A DNA stretch of 64,000 nt from Nocardioides sp. zg-DK7169 (GTDB lineage Bacteria > Actinomycetota > Actinomycetes > Propionibacteriales > Nocardioidaceae), in contig NZ_JABJRA010000003.1 in NCBI RefSeq assembly GCF_013155365.1, positions 340,844-404,843 of the forward strand. The letters are read 5' to 3'. Below the pieces are notes generated by a model. It was not told the origin of the DNA, made no database searches, and was given only the letters and a program-made list of their open reading frames with translations. Numbering within the stretch: position 1 is the first letter of the stretch; the number at the start of each line of letters is the position of its first letter. The position numbers and the translations under genes were made by a program. Of this stretch, positions 1-8,009 are shown piece after piece.

Positions 1-228
1 GCCGCTCACCGGGGCGTAGATGTCGCTGACCGACTTCGTCGACTCCAGCTCGCCGCACGGCGTGCCCGCGGTGATGATCTCGCCGACGACAGGGAGGGAG
101 GCGTAGACGATGTCGCCGAGCGCGTCCTGGGCGAAGTGGGTGATCCCGACCCGCACCGACCCCTCGTGCTCGCCGGGACGGCGCACCCACTCGTGCTCGC
201 TGGTGTAGGTCAGGTCGTCGGGGTACAC
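1..228 (-). CDS. gcvH: Glycine cleavage system H protein (3' part cut by window edge)
   Basis: Lipoyl carrier protein of the glycine cleavage complex, which shuttles the aminomethyl group between the P, T and L proteins. The first 76 codons are visible. They carry the family's N-terminal SEHEWVR-type segment, GITHFAQDALGDIV, and the lipoylation motif ELESTKSVSDIYAPVSG with its modified lysine. The GTG start at 228 has GAGGAG a few bases upstream. The gene is last in a minus-strand run pgsA-DUF881-DUF1290-DUF881-gcvH, the order seen around Mycobacterium tuberculosis Rv1822-Rv1826, where garA and a MerR regulator follow. Identity is very secure; the C-terminus lies outside the window. Confidence 0.95.
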   Translation of the reverse strand, partial: MYPDDLTYTSEHEWVRRPGEHEGSVRVGITHFAQDALGDIVYASLPVVGEIITAGTPCGELESTKSVSDIYAPVSG

Positions 229-289
229 GGGTGCTCCTCGCGTCGGGTGCGGGTGGGGTGTCGCGCGTGCCACAGGCCGTGGCCGCACG

Positions 290-1105
290 TTACTGCTCCG
301 GCGCAGGCTGCGCGTACTCCGGATCCGTCGGGCGGCGTACCGCCTCGATGTCGATCGAGGTGCGTTCCTCGAACGTCAGCGTGCCGCCGGCGCGCTCGAC
401 GTTGTCGCGCGGGCCGTCGTAGAAGGTGAGCGCGTTGGCGAGGTTGTCCGGCTCGCCGATGACGTCGAAGACGTACGGCGCGGTCACGACCTGGCCGTCG
501 ATGCTCATCCCGCCAGGGGCGTCGGCGAAGTAGCTCTGCGCGACCAGGCGCACCTGGCCGTTGACCTGCATCGCCTCGGCGCCGGCGGTCCGCAGCTCCT
601 GGACCATGTCGACCAGGTCGCTGGCCCCGACGGTGCCGTCCTCCTCGGTGATCGTGATCCGCAGCCCCGGGCCGGTGACCGGCACCAGCCCGGCGAGGAT
701 CGAGAGGACCTCGGCCTCCTGCTGGGCCTGCTCCAGCGCGGTGGCGCGGCTGGTGGTGTCGGAGCGCAGCTCCGCGCGGGTCTCCTCGAGGCGCTCGATC
801 TCGGCCTGGGCGCGCTGGCTGGTGCTGGACAGGCCGTTGAGGACGTCGATCAGGTCCTGCTCGCGGTAGCCGGCGAAGGAGTCCTCCACCTCGTTCTGGC
901 GCACCTGGGTGACGGTGGCGAAGGCGAGCAGCGCGAGCAGGATCGCCACGACCGTCTGGCCCCGCGAGGGCCGCACCAGGGCGTTGCGCAGCCGTTGGCG
1001 ACCGCTCGGCGGCGCCGGCGGCTCCGGCCTGCTCGTCGGCCTCGGCCGGTCCGGCTGCTCCGGCGGCACGGGCCCGGACCCGCCGGGCGTGGACCGCTCA
1101 GGCAT
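290..1105 (-). CDS. DUF881 membrane-anchored protein
   Basis: A 271-residue protein with a proline-rich cytoplasmic N-terminus, one membrane segment around residues 49-66 (TVVAILLALLAFATV), a coiled-coil stretch (about 85-135) and a C-terminal extracytoplasmic domain with the DUF881 signature (VPVTGPGLRITI, then LRTAGAEAMQVNGQVR). Its start overlaps the end of the DUF1290 gene by 8 bp, so translation is probably coupled. It is homologous to the product at 1427-2341, the usual arrangement in which two DUF881 genes flank one DUF1290 gene. Biochemical function is unknown; a role at the cell envelope or division site is only an inference from topology and conserved neighbours. Confidence 0.9.
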   Translation of the reverse strand: MPERSTPGGSGPVPPEQPDRPRPTSRPEPPAPPSGRQRLRNALVRPSRGQTVVAILLALLAFATVTQVRQNEVEDSFAGYREQDLIDVLNGLSSTSQRAQAEIERLEETRAELRSDTTSRATALEQAQQEAEVLSILAGLVPVTGPGLRITITEEDGTVGASDLVDMVQELRTAGAEAMQVNGQVRLVAQSYFADAPGGMSIDGQVVTAPYVFDVIGEPDNLANALTFYDGPRDNVERAGGTLTFEERTSIDIEAVRRPTDPEYAQPAPEQ

Positions 1106-1430
1106 GGAACAGGTGCCGGCGGATCGCGGCGACGTTGGAGAAGATCCGGATGCCGAGCACGACGATGACGCCCGTCGAGAGCTGGCCGCCGACCCCGAGC
1201 TTGTCGCCGAGGTAGACGATGCCGGCCGCGATCACGACGTTGCTCAGGAACGACACGACGAAGACCTTGTCGTCGAAGATCCCGTCGAGGTACGCGCGCA
1301 GGCCGCCGAAGACGGCGTCCAGGGCGGCGACGACCGCGATCGGCAGGTAGGGCTCCAGCGCCAGCGGGACGTCCGGTTCCAGGACCAGGCCCAGGACGAT
1401 GCCGATGAAGAGCCCGAGAGCGGCAATCAC
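1098..1430 (-). CDS. sbp: DUF1290 small basic membrane protein (sbp)
   Basis: A 110-residue, highly hydrophobic protein of the 'small basic protein' family first noted next to ftsZ in Bacillus. Several membrane segments are visible (start to about residue 17; then PYLPIAVVAALDAVFGG, VFVVSFLSNVVIAAGIVYL, TGVIVVLGIRIF). The reading frame stays open well upstream, but the GTG at 1430 is preferred: it overlaps the stop of the upstream DUF881 gene as GTGA and gives the family's normal length. The gene sits between two DUF881 genes, its conserved position in actinobacteria. Function unknown; presumably part of a membrane complex with the DUF881 proteins. Confidence 0.9.
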   Translation of the reverse strand: MIAALGLFIGIVLGLVLEPDVPLALEPYLPIAVVAALDAVFGGLRAYLDGIFDDKVFVVSFLSNVVIAAGIVYLGDKLGVGGQLSTGVIVVLGIRIFSNVAAIRRHLFHA

Positions 1431-2341
1431 GATGAGTTCTCCTCGTCCTTGCGGTTCGGACGTTCGTTGGCCGCGCCCTCGGTGGCGGCGACCAGGCGTT
1501 TGACGGGGGCAGAGGGAAGCGTCATCTCCTCGACGTCCTCCATCTCGAGGGTGAAGCCGTACTGCGACATGAGGGCGGTGTACTGGTCGAACGTCGAGGT
1601 CTCGACCAGGTTCGCCTGGAGCGTACGCGGGTCCCCGATGGCCTGGAGCGTGTACGGCGCCCGGATCGGGGTGAGGTCCACGTTGATCGCGCCGCCGGAG
1701 TTGTTGATCGAGGTGAGCACGCTCAGGCGGCGCCCGTTCAGGCTGACCGCCTCGGCGCCGGCGGCCCACAGTCCGTTGATGAGCAGGAACAGGTCGTCCT
1801 TGCGGAGCCGCTCGACGGCGCTCTCCGCGTCGTTCGCGACCAGCCGCACGCCGGGGCCGACGACGGGCACGAACCCGGTGCGCGACTGAAGCCGGCGCAG
1901 GTTCGACGTGCTCGACTGCAGGGCGGCGCTGGTCCGGGCCAGCTCGTCCTCCAGCTCGGCGTTCTCGACGCGCACGGCGGCGGCCTGCTCCTGCAGCGAG
2001 GAGAGCTCGGCGCGCTGGTTCTCGATGCGCGCGACCAGGGTGTTGTGGCTGGCGTCGTCGATGTCGGCGTTGCGCGAGGTCTGCACCGCGGCGGTGGTCA
2101 CCAGGATGCCGAAGACGGTGATCACGACGACCGCGATCACCTGGGGGCGCCGCTTCGAGGGGGCGGCCTTGTCACCCGAGAGGACGCGCCTCTCGGCGGC
2201 CAGCACGTAGTCCTCGTCGAGGGACTGCTGGGTGATCAGGGTGAGGAGGGGCAGCGTGACCCGCGCCGGCGGCCGAGGGGCCGGCGCCGGCCGCCGGGGG
2301 GCCGGCGTCGGCGCGTGGTCTCGCCGGGGCTCCTCAGCCAT
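1427..2341 (-). CDS. DUF881 membrane-anchored protein (longer paralogue)
   Basis: A 304-residue paralogue of the DUF881 protein at 290-1105. The first 70 or so residues are Pro/Arg-rich and cytoplasmic, followed by one membrane span (VIAVVVITVFGILVTTAAV), a coiled coil (about 100-155) and the DUF881 domain (GFVPVVGPGVRLVANDAE, AAGAEAVSLNGRRL). The ATG at 2341 lies inside the 3' end of the pgsA-like gene (8-bp overlap). The last codons end ENSS with a basic Arg/Lys cluster. Clustering with pgsA, DUF1290 and gcvH is conserved across actinobacteria and suggests co-expression, but no activity is known for the family. Confidence 0.9.
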   Translation of the reverse strand: MAEEPRRDHAPTPAPRRPAPAPRPPARVTLPLLTLITQQSLDEDYVLAAERRVLSGDKAAPSKRRPQVIAVVVITVFGILVTTAAVQTSRNADIDDASHNTLVARIENQRAELSSLQEQAAAVRVENAELEDELARTSAALQSSTSNLRRLQSRTGFVPVVGPGVRLVANDAESAVERLRKDDLFLLINGLWAAGAEAVSLNGRRLSVLTSINNSGGAINVDLTPIRAPYTLQAIGDPRTLQANLVETSTFDQYTALMSQYGFTLEMEDVEEMTLPSAPVKRLVAATEGAANERPNRKDEENSS

Positions 2342-2921
2342 CGCGGACCGCCGTACGACGTTCGGTGGTGCGCAGCAGGGTCCGCACCTGCCACGCGTAG
2401 AGCAGCCCGGCCCACCAGTACAGCCCGATGCCCCAGAACGCGAACGCCCAGCCGAAGACCTGCGCCAGCGTCGCGACCACGCCGTCGCCGTCGCCCAGGA
2501 GCAGCAGCGGGAAGGCGTAGAGCAGGTTGAAGGTGGCGGCCTTGCCCAGGAAGTGCACCGGCAGCGCGTGGTAGCCGCGGGTGCGCAGCAGCGGCACCAG
2601 CCCCCACAGCAGCAGGTCGCGCAGCGGCAGCAGCACCGCCACCCACCACGGGATGATGTCGCGCATCGCGAGGCCGACCACGACGGCCAGGATGTAGAGC
2701 CGGTCCGCGATCGGGTCGAGCAGCTGGCCCAGCACGGTGGTCTGGTCCAGCCGCCGCGCCAGCCACCCGTCGGCGAAGTCGGTGGCCCCGGAGACCATGA
2801 GCAGGACGAGGGCCCAGCCGTCGGCCTCGGGCCCGAGCACGAGCCACAGGAAGACGGGGACGCCGGCCAGGCGGAGCATGCTGAGCACGTTCGGCAGGGT
2901 CCACACCCGGTGGACCCGCAT
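2334..2921 (-). CDS. pgsA: CDP-alcohol phosphatidyltransferase (PgsA-like)
   Basis: Integral membrane enzyme that moves a phosphatidyl group from CDP-diacylglycerol to an alcohol such as glycerol 3-phosphate. The CDP-alcohol phosphatidyltransferase signature D-x2-DG-x2-AR-x8-G-x3-D-x3-D is complete (DFADGWLARR then GQLLDPIADR). Five or six hydrophobic spans are visible. The ATG at 2921 (195 aa) has a GGAAGAG ribosome site just upstream; an in-frame ATG at 2948 adds nine residues and is the alternative. A still earlier ATG at 3035 can be dismissed because it lies inside the terminator hairpin at 3023-3048. It heads the DUF881/DUF1290/gcvH cluster, as pgsA2 does in mycobacteria. The exact alcohol substrate is not determinable here. 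Confidence 0.88.
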   Translation of the reverse strand: MRVHRVWTLPNVLSMLRLAGVPVFLWLVLGPEADGWALVLLMVSGATDFADGWLARRLDQTTVLGQLLDPIADRLYILAVVVGLAMRDIIPWWVAVLLPLRDLLLWGLVPLLRTRGYHALPVHFLGKAATFNLLYAFPLLLLGDGDGVVATLAQVFGWAFAFWGIGLYWWAGLLYAWQVRTLLRTTERRTAVRDG

Positions 2922-3022
2922 CGTCTCTTCCGCCACGTAGACCTGCATCCTCGTCGCTGCTGCTGGGAACGTCCTCACCCTATCGGCAGCGCCGCGCGCT
3001 GCCGCCGACCCCTGCGCCGAGA

Positions 3023-3048
3023 GGCGGCCCGCCACATGGCGGGCCGCC
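3023..3048 (-). terminator. Perfect GC-rich hairpin after the CNNM gene
   Basis: Arms GGCGGCCCGCC (3023-3033) and GGCGGGCCGCC (3038-3048) pair over 11 bp around a 4-base ACAT loop. It lies just downstream of the minus-strand stop at 3055 and upstream of the pgsA start. It has no U-run, as is usual for actinobacterial terminators, and probably separates the two minus-strand operons. Confidence 0.6.
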
Positions 3049-3054
3049 CCGCGC

Positions 3055-4104
3055 TCAGACGGTCTCGTCGGAGTGCACGGCGTCGCGGATCTCGCCGATC
3101 AGCTCCTCGATGACGTCCTCGAGCGTCGCCAGGCCGACGGTGCTGCCGGTGGTGTCGACGACCCGCGCCATGTGCGCCCCGCGCCGCTGGAGCTGCTCGA
3201 GCGCGTCGTGCAGCAGGTCGTCGGCGGTCACCGGCGCGAACGGCCGGATCCACTTGTCCTCGACCGGGCGCAGCCGGCGCTCCTCGTCGGGCTCCAGCAC
3301 GTCCTTGATGTGCAGGTAGCCCATCAGCTCGCCGGTGTCGGACTCCACGGGGAACCGGCTGAAGCCGGTCGCCGCGCACAGCGCCTCCACGTCGGCGGCG
3401 GTCGAGCCGCGTCGTACGGTGCTGAGCGACTCGGCGGGCATCAGGACGGCCGCGACGGTCTTCTCGGTGAAGCCGAGCGCACCGGCGAGCCGGTCGTACT
3501 CGTCGGCCTCGATCAGGCCCTCCCCGCGCGACTCCTCGACCAGCGCAGCGACCTCCTCGCGGGTGAAGCTGGAGCTGATCTCGTCGCGAGGCTCCACGCG
3601 CATCGTGCGCAGCACGCCGTTGGCGACCGCGTTGAGCACGACGATCACCGGCTTGAGGACGGTGACGATGCCCAGCAGCGGCGGGCCGAGCACCAGCGCG
3701 GCCCGGTCGGGACCGGCGATGGCGATGTTCTTCGGCACCATCTCGCCCAGCACGACGTGCAGGAACACCACGATGCCCAGCGCGATCACGAAGGCGATCG
3801 GGTGCACCAGCTCGTGCGGCACGCCCAGGGCGTCGAAGCCGGGCTCGAGCAGGTGCGCCACGGCGGGCTCGCCCACAGCACCGAGCAGCACCGAGCAGAC
3901 GGTGATGCCGAGCTGCGCGCCCGCCATCATCAGCGAGACGTTCTCCATGGCGCGCAGGGTGGTCCGCGCGACCCGCGAGCCCTCCCGGGCGCGGGGCTCG
4001 ATCTGGCTGCGGCGCGCGGAGACGAGCGCGAACTCCGCGCCCACGAAGAAGGCGTTGAGGCCCAGCAGGACCACGGTCAGCAGGACGGCTGCCCAGTCGC
4101 TCAT
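3055..4104 (-). CDS. CNNM/CorC-type membrane protein (hemolysin family), short form
   Basis: A 349-residue protein with an N-terminal CNNM/DUF21 transmembrane domain (about residues 1-185; spans include the first 22 residues, AGAQLGITVCSVLLGAVGEP and AFVIALGIVVFLHVVLGEM) followed by a CBS-pair region ending EDVIEELIGEI. The conserved NAFFVGAEFAL and VPKNIAI motifs are present. It lacks the CorC/HlyC C-terminal domain found in its neighbour. The ATG at 4104 overlaps the upstream stop (ATGA), so the two proteins are translationally coupled and probably work together. The family is linked to Mg2+/Co2+ transport or efflux; 'hemolysin' is a legacy name. Transport direction is not shown by the sequence. 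Confidence 0.9.
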   Translation of the reverse strand: MSDWAAVLLTVVLLGLNAFFVGAEFALVSARRSQIEPRAREGSRVARTTLRAMENVSLMMAGAQLGITVCSVLLGAVGEPAVAHLLEPGFDALGVPHELVHPIAFVIALGIVVFLHVVLGEMVPKNIAIAGPDRAALVLGPPLLGIVTVLKPVIVVLNAVANGVLRTMRVEPRDEISSSFTREEVAALVEESRGEGLIEADEYDRLAGALGFTEKTVAAVLMPAESLSTVRRGSTAADVEALCAATGFSRFPVESDTGELMGYLHIKDVLEPDEERRLRPVEDKWIRPFAPVTADDLLHDALEQLQRRGAHMARVVDTTGSTVGLATLEDVIEELIGEIRDAVHSDETV

Positions 4105-5462
4105 CGCTGCTCCTCCCCCGCCGGCGTGCCCTCGAGCAGCCGCATGCTGAGCCGGTCGATCCGCAGCCCGTCCATGTGCTCGACGCTGAGCAGCGCGAGC
4201 TGCTCGCGGGTCTCCTCCTCGTCGGTGCGGACCGGGACGGGGACCTCGGCCACGTCACCGCGCGACGGCACCCGGCCGAGCACCTTCAGCACCAGTCCGG
4301 CCACGGTGTCGTAGTCCTCCGCCTCCGGGAGCTCGATCCCGGTGAGGTCCTCGACCTCGTCGGGGCGCAGCAGGCCGGAGACGATCCAGCTGCCGTCGTG
4401 GCGCTGCCGCGCCCGGGCTCCGAGCCGGTCGTGCTCGTCGGCGATGTCGCCGACGATCTCCTCGATGACGTCCTCGAGGGTGACGATGCCGGCGTGCCCG
4501 CCGTACTCGTCGAGGACGACGGCCATCTGGAACCCGTCCTTGCGCAGCAGCGCGAGCAGCGGGTCGAGGCGGATCGAGTCCGGCACCACGACCGGGCGCA
4601 CCATCAGGTGCTTGATCCGGGTGGTGGCCCGCTCGTGGAGCGGGACGGCGACCGCGTGCTTGACATGGACGGTGCCGACCACGACGTCCTCGGCGTCGAG
4701 CACCGGAAAGCGGGAGTGACCGGTCTGGCGGGCCAGGTCGATGACGGCGCTCGCGCGGTCGTTGACCTCGAGGGTGTGGGTGCGCACGCGCGGGGTCATG
4801 ATCTCGCCGGCGGTGCGGGTGCCGAACTCCACGGAACGCTCCATCAGCTCCGCGGTGTCGGCGTCGAGGGTGCCCTCGTCGGCCGAGCGCTGGATCAGCG
4901 AGGCCAGCTCCGAGGAGCTCCGCGCCGAGCGCAGCTCCTCCTGCGGCTCGACGCCGAGACGGCGTACGAGCGCGTTGGCGGAGTTGTTGAGCAGCCGGAT
5001 CGGCAGCTTGTTGATCGCGGTGAACATCCGCATCGGGCCCTGGGTGGCGCGCGCGGTCTCCAGCGGCCGCGCGATCGCCAGGTTCTTGGGCACCAGCTCG
5101 CCGAAGATCATCGTCATGATCGTGCTGAGCACGAGGCCGATGGTCAGCGCGAGCGGGGACACGGCGCCGGACGGCGTACCGAGGTCCTCGAGCGGATCGC
5201 GGATCAGGTCCGCGATGGCCGGCTCGGCGAGGAATCCGATGCCGAGGTTGGTGACCGTGATGCCGACCTGGGCCCCGGAGAGCTGGGTCGAGAGCTGGCG
5301 CAGCGCCGTCTGGACGCCGCGGGCGGACACGTCGCCGTCGGCCACGGCCTGCTCGACCTTGTTGCGGTCGACCGCGACGAGGGAGAACTCGGCGGCCACG
5401 AAGATGCCGCAGGCCGCGACGAGCAGCAGCGCGCCCACCAGCAGGATGAGTGAGGTCGTCAT
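4101..5462 (-). CDS. CNNM/CorC-type membrane protein with CBS pair and CorC_HlyC domain
   Basis: A 453-residue protein with the full family architecture: CNNM/DUF21 membrane domain (about 1-190, motifs CGIFVAAEFSL and LVPKNLAIA), two CBS motifs (about 205-330, including RFPVLDAEDVVVGTVHVK and VVLDEYGGHAGIVTLEDVI) and a CorC_HlyC FAD-like domain at the C-terminus (about 350-435). It is first in a two-gene operon with the shorter paralogue at 3055-4104. The ATG at 5462 is preceded by GGAG at a 7-base spacing, but that ribosome site is buried in a perfect hairpin (5466-5487), which hints at translational control. A divalent-cation role is inferred from the family. Confidence 0.92.
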   Translation of the reverse strand: MTTSLILLVGALLLVAACGIFVAAEFSLVAVDRNKVEQAVADGDVSARGVQTALRQLSTQLSGAQVGITVTNLGIGFLAEPAIADLIRDPLEDLGTPSGAVSPLALTIGLVLSTIMTMIFGELVPKNLAIARPLETARATQGPMRMFTAINKLPIRLLNNSANALVRRLGVEPQEELRSARSSSELASLIQRSADEGTLDADTAELMERSVEFGTRTAGEIMTPRVRTHTLEVNDRASAVIDLARQTGHSRFPVLDAEDVVVGTVHVKHAVAVPLHERATTRIKHLMVRPVVVPDSIRLDPLLALLRKDGFQMAVVLDEYGGHAGIVTLEDVIEEIVGDIADEHDRLGARARQRHDGSWIVSGLLRPDEVEDLTGIELPEAEDYDTVAGLVLKVLGRVPSRGDVAEVPVPVRTDEEETREQLALLSVEHMDGLRIDRLSMRLLEGTPAGEEQR

Positions 5463-5465
5463 GTG

Positions 5466-5503
5466 GGCTCTCCGCAGGGGGAGAGCCGACTACTTTGAGA
5501 GCC
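5466..5503 (-). promoter_or_regulatory. Hairpin sequestering the Shine-Dalgarno, with a competing upstream copy
   Basis: On the minus strand GGCTCTCC (5487-5480) pairs perfectly with GGAGAGCC (5473-5466) across a 6-base loop. The second arm contains the GGAG ribosome site of the CorC-like gene that starts at 5462. A second copy of GGCTCTC lies nine bases further upstream (5503-5497) and could pair with the same arm. Two mutually exclusive stems over a ribosome site are what a translational switch needs. No known riboswitch consensus was recognised. Confidence 0.5.
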
Positions 5504-5625
5504 GTCCATGGGTGGTGCTTGGGGTCCTTTGCAGATCCGGGGCGCGACGCGCGCGAACAGGCGAGGGATCAGTGTACGGCGCCGCGGCCGGCCGCGCCGC
5601 CCGAGCGGCCCGACCGACGTCCCGG

Positions 5626-6081
5626 CTACGCGTCGGGGTCGTTGAGGTCGATGTCGCAGCTCTCCTTGGCGTGCTCGGTGATGGCGTCGCCGGACTCGTT
5701 GATCCCGTCACCGACGCTCTGGAGCTCCTCGCCGAGCGCCATGAGGTCCTCCTGGCTGACGCCCTCGGGCAGCTCGCCGGACTCCGACATCTGGTCGAGG
5801 TCCTCCATGTTCACGCCGGCGTCGTCCATCGCGGACTCGAGGTCGTTGAAGGCCTTCTCGATCGTCTCCCAGTCGTCGGCGACCTCGTCGGGGGCCGAGT
5901 CGGCCAGGTCGCTGGTGACGTCGCGGAAGTCATCGAAGGAGTCGATGTCGCCCGACCCGACCGCCGAGAACTCCCCGCGGGCGTCGCTCAGGGTGTCGCA
6001 GTAGTCGTCGCCGCCCCCGCACCCGCTCAGCAGGCTCGTGCCCAGGACCGCGGTCGCCGCCAGGATGCCGATTCGCTTCAC
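5626..6081 (-). CDS. Secreted lipoprotein, acidic
   Basis: A 151-residue protein with a lipoprotein signal peptide (MKRIGILAATAVLGTSLLSG followed by the lipobox cysteine, LLSGC). The mature part is very acidic, rich in Asp, Glu and Ser and probably helical, with cysteines near both ends (DYCDTL and ESCDIDL) that could form a disulfide. The GTG at 6081 is chosen because GGAGGAG lies about seven bases upstream and the signal peptide starts directly; a GTG two codons earlier is equally possible. No family was recognised. It stands alone, with the start region of the divergent small gene at 6201 on one side. Confidence 0.75.
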   Translation of the reverse strand: MKRIGILAATAVLGTSLLSGCGGGDDYCDTLSDARGEFSAVGSGDIDSFDDFRDVTSDLADSAPDEVADDWETIEKAFNDLESAMDDAGVNMEDLDQMSESGELPEGVSQEDLMALGEELQSVGDGINESGDAITEHAKESCDIDLNDPDA

Positions 6082-6200
6082 GTTCACTCCTCCTCGTCGT
6101 CGCTCCCCCGGCGGCCGCGGTTGCGGTCCGGCGCGACGGACGTCACCATCCCACTGCCGGACCGGCGCGAAACGTCGCCGCCGATGGGTACTGCTCCCCC

Positions 6201-6347
6201 ATGGGACTGTGGAAGAAGGCAGCCAGCCTCGCGCTGGCCAAGAAGGTCTACGACGAGGCGCGCAAGCCCCAGAACCAGGCACGCCTGCGCAGCGCGACCT
6301 CCCGGGTCCAGGACGAGGTGGCCAAGCGGAGGCGCCCGGCACGCTGA
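6201..6347 (+). CDS. Small basic helical protein, 48 aa
   Basis: Begins MGLWKKAASLALAKKVYDEA and ends in a basic tail (KRRRPAR). It is Lys/Arg/Ala-rich and amphipathic, with an ARKPQNQARLR central stretch that recalls short conserved actinobacterial hypothetical proteins. The codons show strong third-position GC. The ribosome site is weak. No function can be assigned. Confidence 0.5.
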   Translation: MGLWKKAASLALAKKVYDEARKPQNQARLRSATSRVQDEVAKRRRPAR

Positions 6348-6580
6348 GGCCCACCGGTCTAGTCGGCCGTCGGCAGAGCGGGGCGCCGTTGGCCGGATAG
6401 CTCGCCGCGAGGCGAGCCGTGCGCCGTGGGTCGAGCCTGTCGAGACCCGCGAGGCGTGGGGTGTGATGTCTCAGACATACGTGCGACGTCGGGCTCGTGG
6501 GTCGGCTTCCCGGGGTCGGCCGTCGCCGAGGTGGCGGACGCCGTGAGGTGGGCGGGTGCCTTGGGGAAAGACCATTGAGC
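6348..6580. other. Intergenic region with no gene seen
   Basis: This stretch holds a 7-bp hairpin GCTCGCC-GCGA-GGCGAGC at 6400-6417 that could end transcription of the small gene. A 13-base palindrome ATGTCTCAGACAT lies at 6466-6478 and resembles operator or IS-end sequence. No coding region is supported. Confidence 0.4.
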
Positions 6581-6596
6581 TCGAACATGTGTTCGA
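6581..6596. promoter_or_regulatory. LexA (SOS) box upstream of DUF222/HNH gene
   Basis: TCGAACATGTGTTCGA is a perfect dyad matching the Gram-positive/mycobacterial LexA consensus TCGAAC-N4-GTTCGA. It ends 12 bases before the ATG at 6609, a position where LexA would block transcription or initiation. Confidence 0.85.
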
Positions 6597-6608
6597 GTAG
6601 ACTGAGGC

Positions 6609-7906
6609 ATGGCCTCCCCGGATCTCCCCGACTGCGACACCCCGGCCGCCGTGCTGGCGTTCGCGCGGCGCCGCCGGGCCGCAGCCCAGGCCGCGGAGGT
6701 CGACGTGCTGGGGGCCGCCCTGGTGTGGGCGGCGATGCACCCCGGCGGTCGGTGTCTCCGACCCCGACCGCCGGGCTGATGTTCGGGGAGCTGGCCGTCC
6801 CGCTCGCGGGCGAGGGCACCCCGCTGGTCGCGGAGTTCGCGCCGATGGAGCTCGGCGCCGCACTCGGTCTCTCGACCGACTCCGCGAAGTCGCTGATCGG
6901 GGACGCCCTCGAGCTGGCCCACCGCCTCAAGCGGACGTGGGCCCTCGTGCAGGCCGGCGAGGTGCCCGCCTGGAAGGCCCGCCGAGTCGCCCAGCTGACC
7001 ACCACGCTTCCCCTGGCCGGAGCCGACCACGTCGACCGCCACCTCTCCCCCGTCGTGGGCAAGATCGGCTTCGCGGCCATCGGACGCCTCGTGGATCACG
7101 CGAAGGCGCTCTTCGACCCCGAGGGCGCCGAGAAGCAGCGCCGTCAGGCAACTGACGGGCGCCGGTTCGACGTCCACACCGAGGCCGCCGACTTCGACGG
7201 GACGGTCCAGGTCGAGGGCACCCTCGACCTCGCGGACGCACTCGACCTCGACGCCGCGATCCGCCAGGGCGCCCAGGAGCTCGCCGCACTGGGCTCGACC
7301 GAGTCGCTGGACGTCCGCCGCTCCCGGGCCGCCGGCGAGCTCGCCCGCCGCCAGCTCACCCTCGACCTGATGGGCGACGCGGGCGACGGGACCACTGCGA
7401 TGGTGAAGCCCCGCCAGGTCGTCATCCACGTCCATCTCTCCCACGCCGCCATCAGCCGCGACGAGGCGGGCATCGCGCGAGTCGAGGAGACCCGCTCCAT
7501 CGTGTCCACCGACCAGGTCCGCGACTGGTGCACCGGCGACGCCCAGGTCGTCATCAAGCCCGTCATCGACCTCGACGCCCACCACCACACCGACGCCTAC
7601 GCCGTCCCCGACCGGCTGGTCGAGCAGACCCGTCTGGCCCAGCCGACGTGCGCCTTCCCGTGGTGCGAACGCCCGGCCCGCCGCTGCGACACCGACCACG
7701 TCGTCGCCCACGGCGACGGAGGCCCGACATGCAGCTGCAACCTGGCGCCGCTCTGCCGGCGACATCACCGGGCCAAGACGCATACGGGTTGGACGTACGA
7801 CCGGACCGATGCGGCGACCTATCTCTGGCGATCCCCACACGGCCTCCACCTGGTCAAGGACGGCGGCGCCACCCGCCTCCTCAGCGCGCACCCGCCCGAC
7901 GCGTAG
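6609..7906 (+). pseudogene. DUF222/HNH endonuclease (13E12-type), frameshifted
   Basis: The N-terminus starts at ATG 6609 (MASPDLPDCDTPAAVLAFAR...) and runs in one frame to a TGA at 6777-6779. The rest of the protein continues in the frame one base earlier from about 6740-6779. The simplest reading is loss of one base (or a sequencing error) between about 6738 and 6776. The stop overlaps an ATG at 6779 as TGATG, so a shortened product from 6779 by reinitiation is possible. Downstream there is a DUF222 domain and an intact HNH motif near the C-terminus (CAFPWCERPARRCDTDHVV, then NLAPLCRRHHRAKTH). Family members are scattered, repeat-like genes in actinobacteria, with a presumed DNA nuclease role. 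The perfect LexA box in front implies induction by DNA damage. A second, intact member lies at 53515-54771. Confidence 0.8.
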
Positions 7907-8009
7907 ACCCCCGACCCCCAGGATCGACACGGGAGGCAGGGCGAAAGTGCGACGGGACTCACGACGCAGGAGGCCCGGTCGTGGGGCGGGAGCCTCTAGC
8001 CTCGGAGAT

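Noticed and set aside
3055..5462. Pore-forming toxin reading of the 'hemolysin' family label
   Set aside because: Domain content is CNNM plus CBS plus CorC_HlyC, which is a divalent-cation transport family; there is no toxin domain.
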